Source of the DNA: Polyodon spathula
Taxonomy: Eukaryota; Chordata; Actinopteri; Acipenseriformes; Polyodontidae
Length of the DNA stretch: 64,000 nt
Direction: 5' to 3'
Assembly: GCF_017654505.1 (NCBI RefSeq)
Contig: NC_054548.1
Location: 26,010,969-26,074,968, forward strand
Made by a program: the position numbers and the translations under genes. Under the pieces are notes generated by a model. That model did no database searches, was not told the origin of the DNA, and saw only the letters and a program-made list of their open reading frames with translations. Shown here piece after piece: positions 22,349 through 33,346 of the stretch. Each line of letters opens with the position of its first letter. The stretch's first letter is position 1.

Positions 22349-22864
22349 GTATTCCTGCTGTGAGAACGAATGTACAGAACGGGTGATTGCGTGTTAAGGC
22401 TCTTCCTAACTTCCAATTGAATTGTGAATGTCGAACGAATCACAAAATCTGTTATCTTCTAAGTTGTTCTGTTATCAGCCCTTCACAACCCCCCCTAATA
22501 CATTTGAATAGAAACATTAACTGAAAGGACAGGCTATTAAAAACATTCTTTGGAAGCCATGCAGCAGATGTGAAGAGGCTGATTTCCTATGCAGAGTCTC
22601 GGTTGCTGACCTGCAGGCAGACATGTTGTCACAGGAGCAGAGTTTGAATTGAATTATAAATCATTGTGCTTTTTCTAATAATGTGGCACAGAGGTTGTTC
22701 TATATCATGCCATTGTAACGTATAATCCATTACTTTTATCACGCATTCGATCATGTGTTCAGAATGGTAGAGGACGGTTGTAAAGCTTGGAATAATCATG
22801 AACAAAACAAAAACAGAAAGCTTCTAATTTCTGTATTCTTTTTTTTTTTTTTTATCTTTTATAG

Positions 22865-22966
22865 ACGTTAGCTTCCAGGACACAGCTCTGATTACCTTGG
22901 CCCCAAAATATGATGCTATGAAGTTAATAAGAGACATAAGTCAAAGTTTTTCCCAACAAAAGCCAG
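22865..22966 (+). pseudogene. UGGT2: UGGT2 exon (DVSFQDTALI...DISQSF)
   Basis: Acceptor TTTTATAG, donor GTAATG. It joins the previous block to read QDVSFQDTALITLAPKYDAM, then KLIRDISQSFSQQKP. Open throughout, with both splice sites intact. Confidence 0.92.
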
Positions 22967-24736
22967 GTAATGTACAACATTTAGCTGATGAATTGTAATA
23001 GTAATCATACAATGCTTTTCATTTTATGATGTTAGAATTAGAAAGAGCTCCTGATTGCATCAGTATAAAGATTATAATTATTATTGTTGTGAAAAAATGT
23101 ATTGGTATACTCAAGAAAATGATAAAAGGCGAGTACACAATATATGGGCTGCCATCCCATGCCGATATTCAAATTGGTTGTACTGTTGAGGGGTATGAAT
23201 TAAACAATCCACCTTGAGGATGCTGAAAGATGGACAGATCATCAGAAGGGCATTGGGAAGGAGATTTGAGAATTAATAATGGATTTGTACTGCTTAGCCA
23301 GAAGTAAGAAGAGCTGTCGGTGACAGTGACATTTTTATTGTTCCCACAGATCACTGACAAAAACTGTCATGAACCAAAAAATGAGAAAAGAAATTTAGGA
23401 AAATCAAAAGGTGGGACTATGCTAGAACTATGCTTGGAGTTTTAATTTGCAGTGCTGTTTAATGTGTGAACTTGATGTCTTAGTGTTATTTATTTTTTAA
23501 TAAGATAAACAGGTAAAGGTTATGTTTTATCCCAAAAGTCACATGGCAACTTTGAGATAAAAGGATTTCTAACCCAAGTACTCTGCAAAGTTTTGTAAGA
23601 AGGCTGTATAGTAATATTTTTTTATAACATCTGGTTATAAGTATGTTAATGACAGTCGATCTAAAAATGTCCTCTTTGCATTACTGTTAACTACAGACTT
23701 TAAATTGGATTTCAAATCTGATTGGCAGTGTTACAATTTTTTTTTTCTAACCGCCTCTAAAATGAATATTCTTAAGCAAAATGATCAAATCAGAAAGTCT
23801 GCAAATCAAGTGACAAATTAAAATGAAATCCCTAAGATGGTAATGTAAACTGTTAATTGATGGTAAGTTTTGAATTTTGATATTGAGAAAAGATATTGTA
23901 ATGAATTGTTAAGGACATTATTTAGCACAAGTTAGTTGTTTCATTACCTAGGGGTGTATGGAGGATGTCTGTCTGATCAACTGCCTCTTTATTTTCATTT
24001 ATCTGGATAACTCCTTGTCAAATTCTGTTGACATTATATTTTTCAGATTTTTTGAGGCACCCTCTTTGTCTGTCTCAAAAACAACCCCCATAATTATTTT
24101 AAACTAATTATGTTGAAGCAGAATAACATACTCTTAAAATGCTAGCAAATGTGTTTTTAATTTTATTTCCTGAGTCACCCCTAACTCAATTTCAGTTTGC
24201 ACAAATTGAGACAAAATAATCCTGCCTTGCCCAACATTGCATCCCTGTGGACTGGAGGTGCCCTGCTGAGCTTCCTGAGTGCTGCTTTCAACTAAGCCCC
24301 CTTGTTCACCTGCAGGGAAGGTAGAAAAGCAGAGTGGGACAATGGGTGCATTAACACAGCATCAAATAAAACAGAAAGCATGGAGCGCTGTACCAAAAAT
24401 GTGCGTCCCTCAAAGAGGTTTCAAATACGCCCCAGAATGATTGTATCTTGTGACTGATTTTGAAGGAAAAGACAGTCTTGCCAAACACAGAATCAACAAA
24501 ACGAACTAAACAAATACACTGTAAAAACAAAGAAACTAATTTGGTTGCTTGTTGTTGGCTGACATTTTTTGGTTTGTCACAAGTTAGCTGCTGTTACAAT
24601 AGGTGCCTCAACAGAACTGGTACCCAGTCACAGCTGGGTTGACTGGAGGGTGGTATTGAAGCACAGATTTGTGACCATCTGCTGTTCAACCTCCAGTCAT
24701 GAAGATGGTTGAAAAAAATCTTCCTGTGTACCCACT
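22967..24736. other. Intron-like sequence, no gene recognised
   Basis: AT-rich. The next family exon (the segment before LFIN) was not found here. Confidence 0.5.
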
Positions 24737-25212
24737 TGTGATAGAGTGCCCGCCCGGCCCCTATAGTTTGTGATTTGTATTAGTGTTTGTTTTGGATTGG
24801 CAGGGAGGGGGTTAAATTCCTCCCTGCCAAATACATGTGAGTGAGTCTGCAGAGTGGATCTGTGAGAAAATGATTTTGTGTGAGGAATGCGTGGAATGTG
24901 TCTGGACTAATGAAGTGTTAATTAATCAATTAGTTCAGGCACCTGTATAAAAGGAGAGTGGTTGAGAGTGTTAGTTGGTGAGTGTTTGTGAGAGTGAGAG
25001 GACCACTTTGGTGAGTGTGAGTGTGAGTGTGAGTGTGAGTGTGAGTGTGAGTGTGAGTGTGAGTGTGAGTGGTTTATTAGTGATTGTTTTGTGTGTCTTT
25101 ATTTGGCCATCGTGCCCTTTAGTTTTGTGTGGTGATTATTATTTAATTTAAAAGTATTTTATTTTCTGCAGTTTCCGTCTCTGAGTCTCCTCACTTTGGC
25201 TACCCTGTCACA
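24737..25212 (+). mobile_element. Solo LTR with internal (GTGTGA)n
   Basis: Starts TGTGATAGAGTGCCCG and ends CTACCCTGTCACA, about 476 bp. Flanks are CCACT and CCACC (4 of 5 match). It contains TATA-like CTGTATAAAAGGAG near 24945 and the string GGCAGGGAGGGGGTTAAATTCC, similar in style to the family A LTRs and to 61117-61451. A GTGTGA hexamer array fills 25014-25070, where the family A copy at 8641 has TTGCTG units. Confidence 0.75.
25014..25070. repeat. (GTGTGA)n hexamer array inside LTR
   Basis: About nine GTGTGA/GTGAGT units downstream of the TATA-like box of the solo LTR. Confidence 0.95.
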
Positions 25213-26936
25213 CCACCTTATTATCATTCTATATAAATATTTGCACTGGCCTATAAAGTGATAAATATGCCTGTAGGATGCCACTACTTTCGTACCACTA
25301 ACAAGCTGTGATGAGAACAAAGGATTAAGAAGCAAGACAGAGCCAACGGCCCTGCAGGTTGTATAGGTTTAATGAAATCCTACCTTCTGATCAGAACTGC
25401 CTTCATCTCATGTTGATTGTCCGACAGAAGGTGTAATATTTAAATCTGCCGGAAAAACTGAATGCAGCTGATCGCATTCTGCAATATGTTGGCCTTTCAG
25501 CGTGACCATGCAGACACATGCTGTGTAGCTCTGGATATGTCTCATCCGGCTGCATGAAAGCCAGGTTGAAAGAAGGACTGAAGAAGATTAAAGGTGCTAT
25601 AATCTCATCTAGTCCGCGACGAGGCAATAGGTAGAAAGCAGGAGACGAGTGATGAGGGGCCTATAGCTGGAGACTCTGCTGGATCTGAGAAGCACTGTCA
25701 TTGTTTATAATCATGTTTTGGATCACTGCCTTTGCATGCCTGGAAATCTAAAGGTCAAATAACCTTTTTGTTTGTTTGTTTGTTTTCCTGGGGAAGTTTT
25801 ATAGATTAAATAATAGAGCAACTATGAAGGAACATCAGTTCAGCCAATAAACACATCAAGTGTGTGTTAATTCAATCCAAACCTATATTGCCCCCTAGTT
25901 TCCCTGCTTTATTATATACACTTTAATTGTTCAGAAAAAAATATTCAATTAGGCCTTAAATCATCCCTGTTTAATGGAGAAATAACCGACACTTTAAAGT
26001 TGCACCTTCTTGTATAGCATTGTCTAAAAATCACCTTCAGTAGGAGAAAAGGAAACCAATGCTAATATGATGAGTACCAATACAAAGTTTTAAAACCTTT
26101 GCTAGCACGCCTTTAAAGGGAAAGAAATAGCAATAATATGGTAGCAGGTCAAAATAAATGCTATTCACCTAGGTTAGGGTGTTTTAATATAGATAACAAA
26201 TATTCTATTCTAAATTGAAAATCTGAAACGCTATGGCGTGTTCATTTAAAATATTTAAAAGCTTTTTTTTAATGCTGGATATATTAACAGTACATTTATG
26301 TGGATATCTGGAAGAGAATAATGCATTTTCAATTTACCTTTAGATAAGTGTGAACCATGAAGTCGTTCAATTAGCAACCCCATTGTTATATACCTTTAGG
26401 AAAACAGTCAGAACTATATTCTACTTGGGGATAGATGTACTAAAGTGTCGCAATCATTGCAGCCCGCATGCAAACCAGTCAGAAGTGTAGCGTGAAAAGT
26501 ACTACACAAACACAACGCTGTTAGCATCATTTTAATGAATGCTTTGCAGCGCAGTTCTTATTTGTGCTTTTATTAACGCATGCCAGATGCTCTTGGGTAA
26601 ATAAGTTTTCGGAGTGTTTCTAATCAATTTCCACATCTGTATAACTTGGCAAAGCTATGCCTTGCACTTCCAACCAATTCAGTGGATGCAGAACATGCAG
26701 TCTCTATATATGGGCAAGTCAACTGCAGGGGGATGCTGCATGCTTGCCTTTAACAAATGACAGCACTCTGTTTTAGTAAGGAAGCAAATACCACTATTTT
26801 TAGGCTTTATAGTGGTCTGAAATACTGCCTACTTAGGTTTATTTAATGTTTAAACAGGTCCAAGAAATGTCCTCAAAATTTATTCTGCAACCTACCATGA
26901 AAAATATGTAAATTTACCGAGATTTAAGTACACCCT
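25213..26936. other. No recognisable gene
   Basis: Intron-like AT-rich sequence. I found no UGGT2 exon and no element end in it. Confidence 0.5.
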
Positions 26937-27837
26937 GCTTAAGAACATAAGAAATGACAAAAGAGGAGGCTATTCGGCCCTTCTTGCTCATTTGGTTGTT
27001 AGTAGCTTGATCCCAGAATCTCATCAAGCAGCTTCTTGAAGGATCCCAGGGTGTCAGCTTCAACAATATTACTGGGGAGTTGGTTCCAGACCCTCACAGT
27101 TCTCTGTGCCTTCTATTTCTGTTCTGAATGCCCCTTTGTCTAATCTCCATTTGTGACCCCTGGTTCTTGTTTCTTTTTTCAGGTCGAAAAAGTCCCTTGG
27201 GTTGATAGAATTTTGAATGCTTGAATCAGATCGTTGCATAGTCTTCTTTGTTCAAGACTGAATCGATTCAATTCTTTTAGCCTGGCTGCAAATGACATGC
27301 CTTTAAAACCAGGAATAATTCTGGTCGCTCTTCTTTGCACTCTTTCTAGAGCAGCAATATCCTTTTTGTAGCGAGGTGACCAGAACTGAACACAATATTC
27401 AAGGTGAGGTCTTACTAATGCATTGTACAGTTTTAACGTTACTTCCCTTGATTTAAATTCAACACTTTTCACAGTATGTCCAAGCATCTTGTTAGCCTTT
27501 TTTATAGCTTCCCCACATTGTCTAGATAAAGACATTTCCGAGTCAACATAAACCCCTAGGTCTTTTTTATAGATTCCTTCTTCAATTTTATTATCTCACA
27601 TATGATATTTATAATGTACATTTTTATTGCCTATGTGCAGTACCTTAAACTTTTCTCATTAAATGTCATTTGCCATGTGTCTGCCCAGTTCTGAATCTTG
27701 TCTAGATCATTTTGAATGACCTTTGCTGCTACAACAGTGTTTGCCACTCCTCCTATTTTTGTGTCATCTGCAAATTTAACAAGTTTGCTTACTATATCAG
27801 AATCTAAGTCACTAATGTAGATTAGGAATAGTAGCTC
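26937..27837 (-). mobile_element. CR1-like LINE copy A, 3' part (RT C-terminal half)
   Basis: Minus-strand LINE. The low-coordinate end (AAGAACATAAGAAATGAC) is the 3' tail. RT pieces: FADDTKIGGVANTV and IQNWADTWQMTFNEK (about 27650-27790), then KKANKMLGHTVKSVEF, LVRPHLEYCVQFWSPRYKK and ERVQRRATRIIPG (27179-27535). These are typical of the RT tail of CR1/Jockey-group LINEs. The RT catalytic core and endonuclease middle are deleted at 27837, where unrelated nested sequence begins. Confidence 0.88.
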
Positions 27838-27968
27838 AAAAGCAAGATCAGGTTTGAGCTCAAATTTGAGGTCAGATTGAGAACTGATCCGTTTAGTACA
27901 ACACAACTAGGATCAAGATCAAGATCTGAGCCTGGATCCAGGATCGGATCCCTTTAGTACAACCGGCC
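27838..27968. mobile_element. Fragment of the nested DNA element (right end)
   Basis: Resembles the last part of the 42504-44133 element: GCTCAAAAGCAAGATCAGGTTTGAG, then TAGTACAACCGGCCC, followed by CTGGGCTTC of the LINE. So LINE copy A carries the end of the same insertion at the same place as copy B, with the rest deleted together with adjacent LINE sequence. Confidence 0.8.
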
Positions 27969-29090
27969 CCTGGGCTTCAAGACTATTTTTTATGTATAGC
28001 ACTATCCCTATGCCTCTTCTGTCCTGCCTGTCTTTCCTATACAGTGTATACCCACTAATATTATATTCGTCTCCATCATTCTCAGAAAACCAAGTTTCTG
28101 TAACGCCTATTTACATCGTAGTTACTTGTTAGTGCAGTTTAGCTTCAAGTGCTAACATTTTGTTTCTGAGACTTCTAGCATTTAGATAAATACATTTAAT
28201 GGCTGTCTTACCTGAGTTGTTGTTCTTGTTTTGATGTGGTCTCCCTTCTGTTTTTTTGTTGATTTCTCCCCCCTTCCTTTCTAGTTTAAATGCTTCTGAA
28301 CTTCCTCGAGAATCTTTTCTCCAAATAGATTGGTTCCCTTTTTATTTAAGTGCAGTTTATCCAGCCTATATAGATCGTCCTTGTTGTAGAATGTGGTTCA
28401 ATGATCAAGACAGGTGAAGCCTTCCTGTATGCACCATGTCTTCAGCCATGCGTTTAGATTAATTATTTCCAGCTGTCCATATGCTCCTTTGCAAGATGCC
28501 AGCAGTATTCCAGAAAATACCACAGTTTTGGTCTTGTCTTCTAATTTCCTTCTTAGATCTCTGAATTTGTTTTGCAGTGATTTTGGTCTGCCTCTTCAAA
28601 TATTGTTTGTACCGATGTGGACATTCTCAGTGACATGCGTGACAAAGGCTCCTGGAAGGCAGCACACTGTTGTAGTAAGGGGGTCCAGACTGTGAACTGA
28701 ACTTGCTTAGTTTCTCAATATGGAGTCCCCAACAAATATGACCTCCCTTCTTTTTGCTGCCTGGCCACCACTGTTAATAGGGTCCTAGATGTTGGTTTTG
28801 ATCCTCAAAATTTTGAAGTGGCTCAAATTTGTTGGATGTTTTGATTTCTGGTGGCTGTATTTGACGAAGTTTCTTTTTTTAACCATGCTTCTGCCTACCT
28901 GAACCCAGCTGTTTTGACCTTCTTCTATCTCCCTGGTGGCTTTTAGTCTGTTAGGGGTGTTGAGGACTCCCATGAATTGTGGGTGTGCCAGCTCCTCAAG
29001 ATCCTGTTGCTGTCTCACTTCTTCCAGCTCCATTTCTAGCACATGTACTAGTTTAAGCAAGTCTTGCATTGTCCCACATCATGCAGGTGT
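27969..29090 (-). pseudogene. CR1-like LINE copy A, 5' part: ORF1 esterase and endonuclease start
   Basis: Read right to left: a coiled-coil-like stretch (LKLVHVLEMELEEVRQQQDL, about 28980-29069), then an SGNH/GDSL-type esterase domain with VIFVGDSILR (about 28700-28745, Ser nucleophile), HIGTNN (about 28605-28625), VVFSGILLA and LDKLHLNKKG (about 28330-28370, the Asp..His block). The start of the endonuclease follows (VTETWFSEND, YRKDRQDRRGIGIVLYIKN, about 27985-28110). An esterase ORF1 followed by an AP-type endonuclease is the CR1 arrangement. Several stops are present and the copy is dead. Confidence 0.78.
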
Positions 29091-29378
29091 CACAGATTAC
29101 TGGCTTTTTTTTTGGAAGTTTAGTTTAGCTTCTGCAGCTGTCAACCTGCTTTCAAACTGCTTCTAACTGCTCTGTACTTTTCCACACCTGTACTTTTTCC
29201 ACACTGTCGCTGGGAAGACTGCCTAGTATACAGTGCCTATAGAAAGTCTACACCCCCTTTCAAAATGTTCACCTTTTGTTGCCTTATAGCCTGGAATTAC
29301 AATGCATTAAAATTGTTTTTTCTAAATAAATTCAGAAGTTTCTGTAGGTTCCCTCTGCTGGGTAATGAATTTCAAAGC

Positions 29379-29456
29379 TCCACCAAACTCCACCTCTCTC
29401 TCTGTTTATTTCCTGTTTCTGGTCTGACGTCCCCCACTCCGGCCGTCTTTGCGACA
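29379..29456 (+). mobile_element. Truncated 5' LTR of gag-only element 1
   Basis: About 78 bp (CTCCACCAAACTCC ... CCGTCTTTGCGACA) match the last part of the 3' LTR (31861-31950). The rest of the 5' LTR is missing. Confidence 0.8.
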
Positions 29457-29458
29457 CG

Positions 29459-29476
29459 TGGTGTCTGAACCGGGAC
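29459..29476 (+). other. Primer-binding site of gag-only element 1
   Basis: TGGTGTCTGAACCGGGA begins two bases after the LTR end. TGG is the usual start of a tRNA-primer binding site. The same position in element 2 (minus strand near 40022) reads TGGTGTACATAGTGGGAT. I have not assigned the tRNA. Confidence 0.65.
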
Positions 29477-29612
29477 AACAGCGCCTCCTAGACGCAGACC
29501 AGAGCAGGGACTGCAGTTTTTTGGAAAAAAAAAAAAAAAAAAGGACGGTTGTTTTTTTTGTGTGGGGGAAAAAAAAGTGTTTTTGGATTACAAATAAATA
29601 AATAAATAAATA

Positions 29613-31480
29613 ATAAAGAAATGGGGAGAAGCAGGAGAGGAAAGCAACAGCAACGACTGTAGGAGGAGGAGGAGGAGGAACTAGAGCCCAGGAGGGAGGA
29701 AACAGAGCCTTTTCCGTTCTCTGAGGAGATGCTAGACTAGGTGTCGGACCCGGAGTGGAGCGGGGAGGACCTTCTACTGGTTGTTGATCTGCTGTGGGCC
29801 AGAGATGGGGAACGTTGAGAATGCTGGGAACAACATTTTTACCCAGTGCCCTTCGTGAACCCGGCAGCTGTGGTGATTAACTACTTGGCTGCCGATATGG
29901 GACTGCCTCAGCAGGTTGCATTCCAAGTGGGAGCCACGCCTACCTGCATCCTCACTGGGCTGAAGGGAGATTTGCAGTTCCCATCTCTACCAGCAGAGGA
30001 AGAATGCCTGCTGGTTTCGCCTCCAGAGCCAGAGGGAGAGGAGCCATCTCCAGCGCCAGAGGGAGAGGAGCCGTTGCTGCCGTCTCCAGCGCCAGAGGGA
30101 GCGGTCCCACCGCTGTCTCCAGAGCAGGAGGGAGAGCCACACCAGTCCCCTGCAAGTGAGGGAGAGCCGCACCAGGGTAGACTACATGCCGCTCCCACCT
30201 CCATCGCCAGGAGACTACAGGCTGCTCCCACCTCCTTCGCCAGGAGACTACACCCCACTCCCACCTCCGTCGCCAGGAGACTATACGCCTCCGCCACCTC
30301 CATCGGCAGGAGCAGAGCAGCAGGTCCCTGTCAACCAGCAGAGGGTGAATGCCTGCTGGGTCCCCGTCCACCAGCAGAGGGTGAATGCCTACTGGTATCA
30401 CTTCCCCCACCAGCTGAGGGTGAATGCCTGCTGGTATCCCTTCCCCCACCAGCAGAGGATGAATGCCTGCTGGTATCACTTCCCCCACCAGCAGAGGATG
30501 AATGCCTGCTGGTATCACTTCCCCCACCAGCAGAGGATGAATGCCTGCTGGTATCACTTCCCCCACCATCACGAGGAGAGGAGCTGGAGCTGCCTCTGCC
30601 TCCATCACCACCAGGGGGAGAGGAGCAGGAGATGCCTCTCCTTGCACCAGAAGGACCAGCATAGGCTGCTGAGAGGGACTCCCTTCGTGCCCTGAGTTCT
30701 TGGTGGTGGCCTGATGTCCTGACTCCCTGTCTCGCTTCTCCCAAGGATGCCTGTCTCGCTTCTCCCAAGGATGCCTTCCTCGCTTCACCCAAGGATGCCT
30801 GCCTGGCATCGCCTGGGGTTACCTAGTGCTTCGCATTGCCTGGGGTTGCCTGGTGCTCCGCATCGCCTGGGGTTGCCAGCCGCTCCGCATCACCTGGGGT
30901 TGCCAGCCGCTCCACATTGCCTGGGGTTGCCAGCCTCAGTCAGCTCTGCTTGGCCGCAGGGGTCATTGTGGCTGGATCCTGACCAGAAGGAGCTGCCGGC
31001 TATGAAAAAGGGGGTAGAGGTCAGGACACCACCTTTCCCCGCAGCAATTTTGCTGCAGGAGTTCTGGGGGCTGGAGTCCCCCCAGAGGGAGCTGCCGACT
31101 ATAAAGGGGGGAATGGTCAGGAGACCACCTTCCCACGCAACAGTTTCGCTGCCGGAGATCTTGGGGGAGGTCTGGAGACCACCAACCCCAGCAGCTTTTC
31201 TGCTGCTGGACTTGCCCTGGCTGAAGGAGTCAGTCTGGGAGCTGTCAGCATGTCTGCTGACAGCCGCACCATTGGCATCATTTCCGCTGCCAGTGGTATA
31301 GCAGAAGAGATTCGCTCCACTTTCAGCACATCTGCTGACAGCATGGCTAGTAGCAGCCTAGCTACTGGCAACATTGCCGCCCATCAACCCCTTAAAGTCC
31401 CTGTTCTTGGCACAGGACTTTGAGCGAGACTTTTGGGATTTTAAGGGGGGGGGGTGGCCATTGAGGCCATGTATGCTTTG
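29613..31480 (+). pseudogene. Gag-like, proline/glutamate-rich ORF of LTR element 1
   Basis: Begins MGRSRRGKQQQRL, meets stops, and resumes in a long open stretch 29846-30664 that opens PFVNPAAVVINYLAADMGLP and is then full of EGEEP and PPPAEDECLLVSL repeats. The same kinds of repeat (AEGEYLLV, EGEEPLPPS) make up the ORF of element 2, which has a zinc knuckle, so I read this as the same gag-like protein. No protease, RT or integrase follows: the 3' polypurine tract and LTR come directly after about 2 kb. The element must rely on another element's enzymes. Repeat number and frame vary; it is probably dead. Confidence 0.6.
30365..30565 (+). repeat. 39-bp tandem repeat in gag-like ORF
   Basis: About five units containing CACCAGCAGAGG.TGAATGCC, each 39 bp and so 13 codons (PPPAEDECLLVSL). 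The multiple of three keeps the frame, which suggests the array expanded while the ORF was still used. Confidence 0.9.
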
Positions 31481-31496
31481 CACAAGGGGGGGTATA

Positions 31497-31950
31497 TGTG
31501 GCAAAGTGCCCACCCCTGTGTGTATTTTGTGTTATATTTTGTATGTTAATGTTGGTGTATAGTCATTGGTACATGGGATATAAATGGGTCTGTGTAACAG
31601 AAGTGTTTAAAATGTATATTTGTATTTAGGCACGAGGACTGCACAGCACTTCACATGCAAGTAAAATGTAATAATATGTGAGCACGGGGAATTGCACTTT
31701 ATTAATTCACGTAGATAAATATCTGCTCACCGTGTTTTGTCGGTATAGTCCGTTTTGTTTGTCTGTTTATTTTGGCCTCACATGCTGTGTGCTGCTTTTG
31801 TTACAGCCTTTTTATTTACTGTTCTGTTCACTCATTAAACGCTGAGTGAAACCATTTGCTCAACTCCACCAAACTCCATCTCTCTCTGTCGTTTATTTCC
31901 AGGTTCCTGTTTCTGGTCTGACGTCCCCCACTCTGGCCGTCTTTGTGACA
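31497..31950 (+). mobile_element. 3' LTR of gag-only element 1
   Basis: TGTGGCAAAGTGCC ... TCTTTGTGACA, 454 bp, preceded by a purine tract (ACAAGGGGGGG at about 31482-31492). The sequence before it, GGCCATGTATGCTTTGCACA, also occurs almost unchanged next to the 3' LTR remnant of element 2. Confidence 0.82.
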
Positions 31951-32011
31951 GGCACCGACACAACAAAATGTGAAAAAAGTTCAAGGGGGTGTAAACTTTC
32001 TATAGGCACTG

Positions 32012-32402
32012 TATATCTGTTGTTCTGTTGTGCTGTTGGCTCCACCCCTCCACCTCGTGTCTCAGGACGGTGCCCAGGAAGCTGCTCTGAGCTTCAGCTT
32101 GTTATCAGAAAAAGATATGCAGCTGTTAAACTTTAAGCTGCAGTGTTTTCCCAATTTACTGTGTTTTCTAATTAAAGCAATTAAAGATGTAATTTCTCCT
32201 TACTGCTTCTAACTGCTCTATACTTTTCCACGCCTGTACTTTTTTGCAGTATGTTTGTGCTGCTACTGGCCGATCTTAGTACATCTACCCCTTGGTGTCA
32301 TAATAGAACTTGTTTGGTAACAGTAGTTAATTTTAGCGGTTTTACGCAAGACATTTGAAAACTAATTTCATAGCTATATAATCTAAATACTGAATACAAT
32401 TT
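32012..32402. other. No recognisable gene
   Basis: Short stretch between the Tc1-like element and the foldback element. Part of it (for example CTAACTGCTCTATACTTTTCCAC) also occurs at 29165-29190, so the area is repetitive. Confidence 0.5.
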
Positions 32403-32848
32403 AAAGGGTATATAAGGACCTTTTTATTCTATTGTGTTACCCATGTGTTGCTACAGCTGTTTACATAAGGTGTGTGTATTGTTTTAATTTTTCATTTTGA
32501 CCACTCTTTTAAACTTTTACATTGCATTCCCTGCCTCAAGATAGCTTCATATGTACCCTCATGGACCTCTCAGAACTACATTTCCAATCACCTCCTGCTC
32601 ACTGGTAAATCCATCTCAGTTACATATGTGAGCAGGAGGATGATGGTAAATATAGTTCTGAGAGGTCCATGTGGGTACATGGGAAGCCATCTTGAGGCAT
32701 GCAATGCAATTTAAAAGTTTAAAAAAGTGGTCAAAATGTAACAACAACAACAAAAGATTAAAACAATACACACACCTTTCGTAAACAGTTGTAGCAACAC
32801 ATGGGAACATGTAACAGAATAAAATAAAAAGGTCCTTATGTACCCTTT
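32403..32848. mobile_element. Foldback DNA element, copy 1
   Basis: AAAGGGTATATAAGGACC ... GGTCCTTATGTACCCTTT. Nearly the whole 446 bp folds into one hairpin with arms of about 190 bp and a small centre (near 32600-32630). A second copy is at 62281-62594. No ORF. The open frames on both strands are mirror images of each other. Confidence 0.88.
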
Positions 32849-33016
32849 AGGCCCACTCTCAAACATTCAAGAAATGAAAACAAGGTGGAACAAGTGCCTT
32901 TGTTTATTCTCTATTTAATTGATGGGCACGAGCTGAAAGCTGCTGCACATTTGCTACGGCAAAAACAATATAAGCAGCGACAGTGTGTCTTGAACCTTTA
33001 TTTTTATTCTTTTTAG

Positions 33017-33107
33017 CACCTCATAGAGAGTTTGGGAATTAACTCTGGCAATGCTGCTTTATTCATTAATGAACTTCAGATTAATTAGACACTCAGAAAT
33101 CACTCAG
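33017..33107 (+). pseudogene. UGGT2: UGGT2 exon (HLIES...AALFINELQIN), in-frame TAG
   Basis: Acceptor CTTTTTAG. Reads HLIESLGINSGNAALFINEL then QIN and TAG at 33086. It matches the family segment with GD.LFING. The donor is not clear (GG at about 33107, no GT). Less certain than the other exons, but position and frame fit. Confidence 0.65.
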
Positions 33108-33142
33108 GCACAGTTTTAAAAAGTTATTTTTAAACTTAGATT

Positions 33143-33144
33143 AC

Positions 33145-33187
<43 letters not shown>
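33143..33187. repeat. (TC)n microsatellite
   Basis: An imperfect CT run followed by short CA/TA/TG runs to about 33220. Confidence 0.93.
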
Positions 33188-33191
<4 letters not shown>

Positions 33192-33261
33192 TACACACAC
33201 ATATATATGTGTGTGTGTGTTTGTAAATGTATATAATTTTTCCACTGTATATTTCTTTTAG

Positions 33262-33346
33262 TGTTCTAGACATTAAACTGCAGAGGCTTGCTATTCATTG
33301 AGCGGAGGATAGATTTGCTCTGGGCATTCGCCATCCAGCAGTAGTG
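33262..33346 (+). pseudogene. UGGT2: UGGT2 exon (VLDIKL...GIRHPAVV), TGA and internal loss
   Basis: Acceptor TTTCTTTTAG. Reads VLDIKLQRLAIH, TGA (33299), then AEDRFALGIRHPAVV. It matches the family around LDMLK, LGI.GED and LDIRHSSI, but with roughly ten codons missing inside. The next block (LVNDIE) follows it directly in the family order. Confidence 0.68.

Larger units (their letters stand above)
29231..32011. mobile_element. Tc1/mariner-like non-coding element with a nested LTR retroelement
   Basis: The ends CAGTGCCTATAGAAAGTCTA and (reverse) CAGTGCCTATAGAAAGTTTA are inverted and each is flanked by TA. Internal Tc1 sequence is short and has no transposase. Most of its length (about 29379-31950) is an inserted LTR retroelement. 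Confidence 0.88.

Noticed and set aside
32472..32810. Two opposing 64-80 residue frames with similar sequence
   Set aside because: They are the two arms of a foldback element read on opposite strands.
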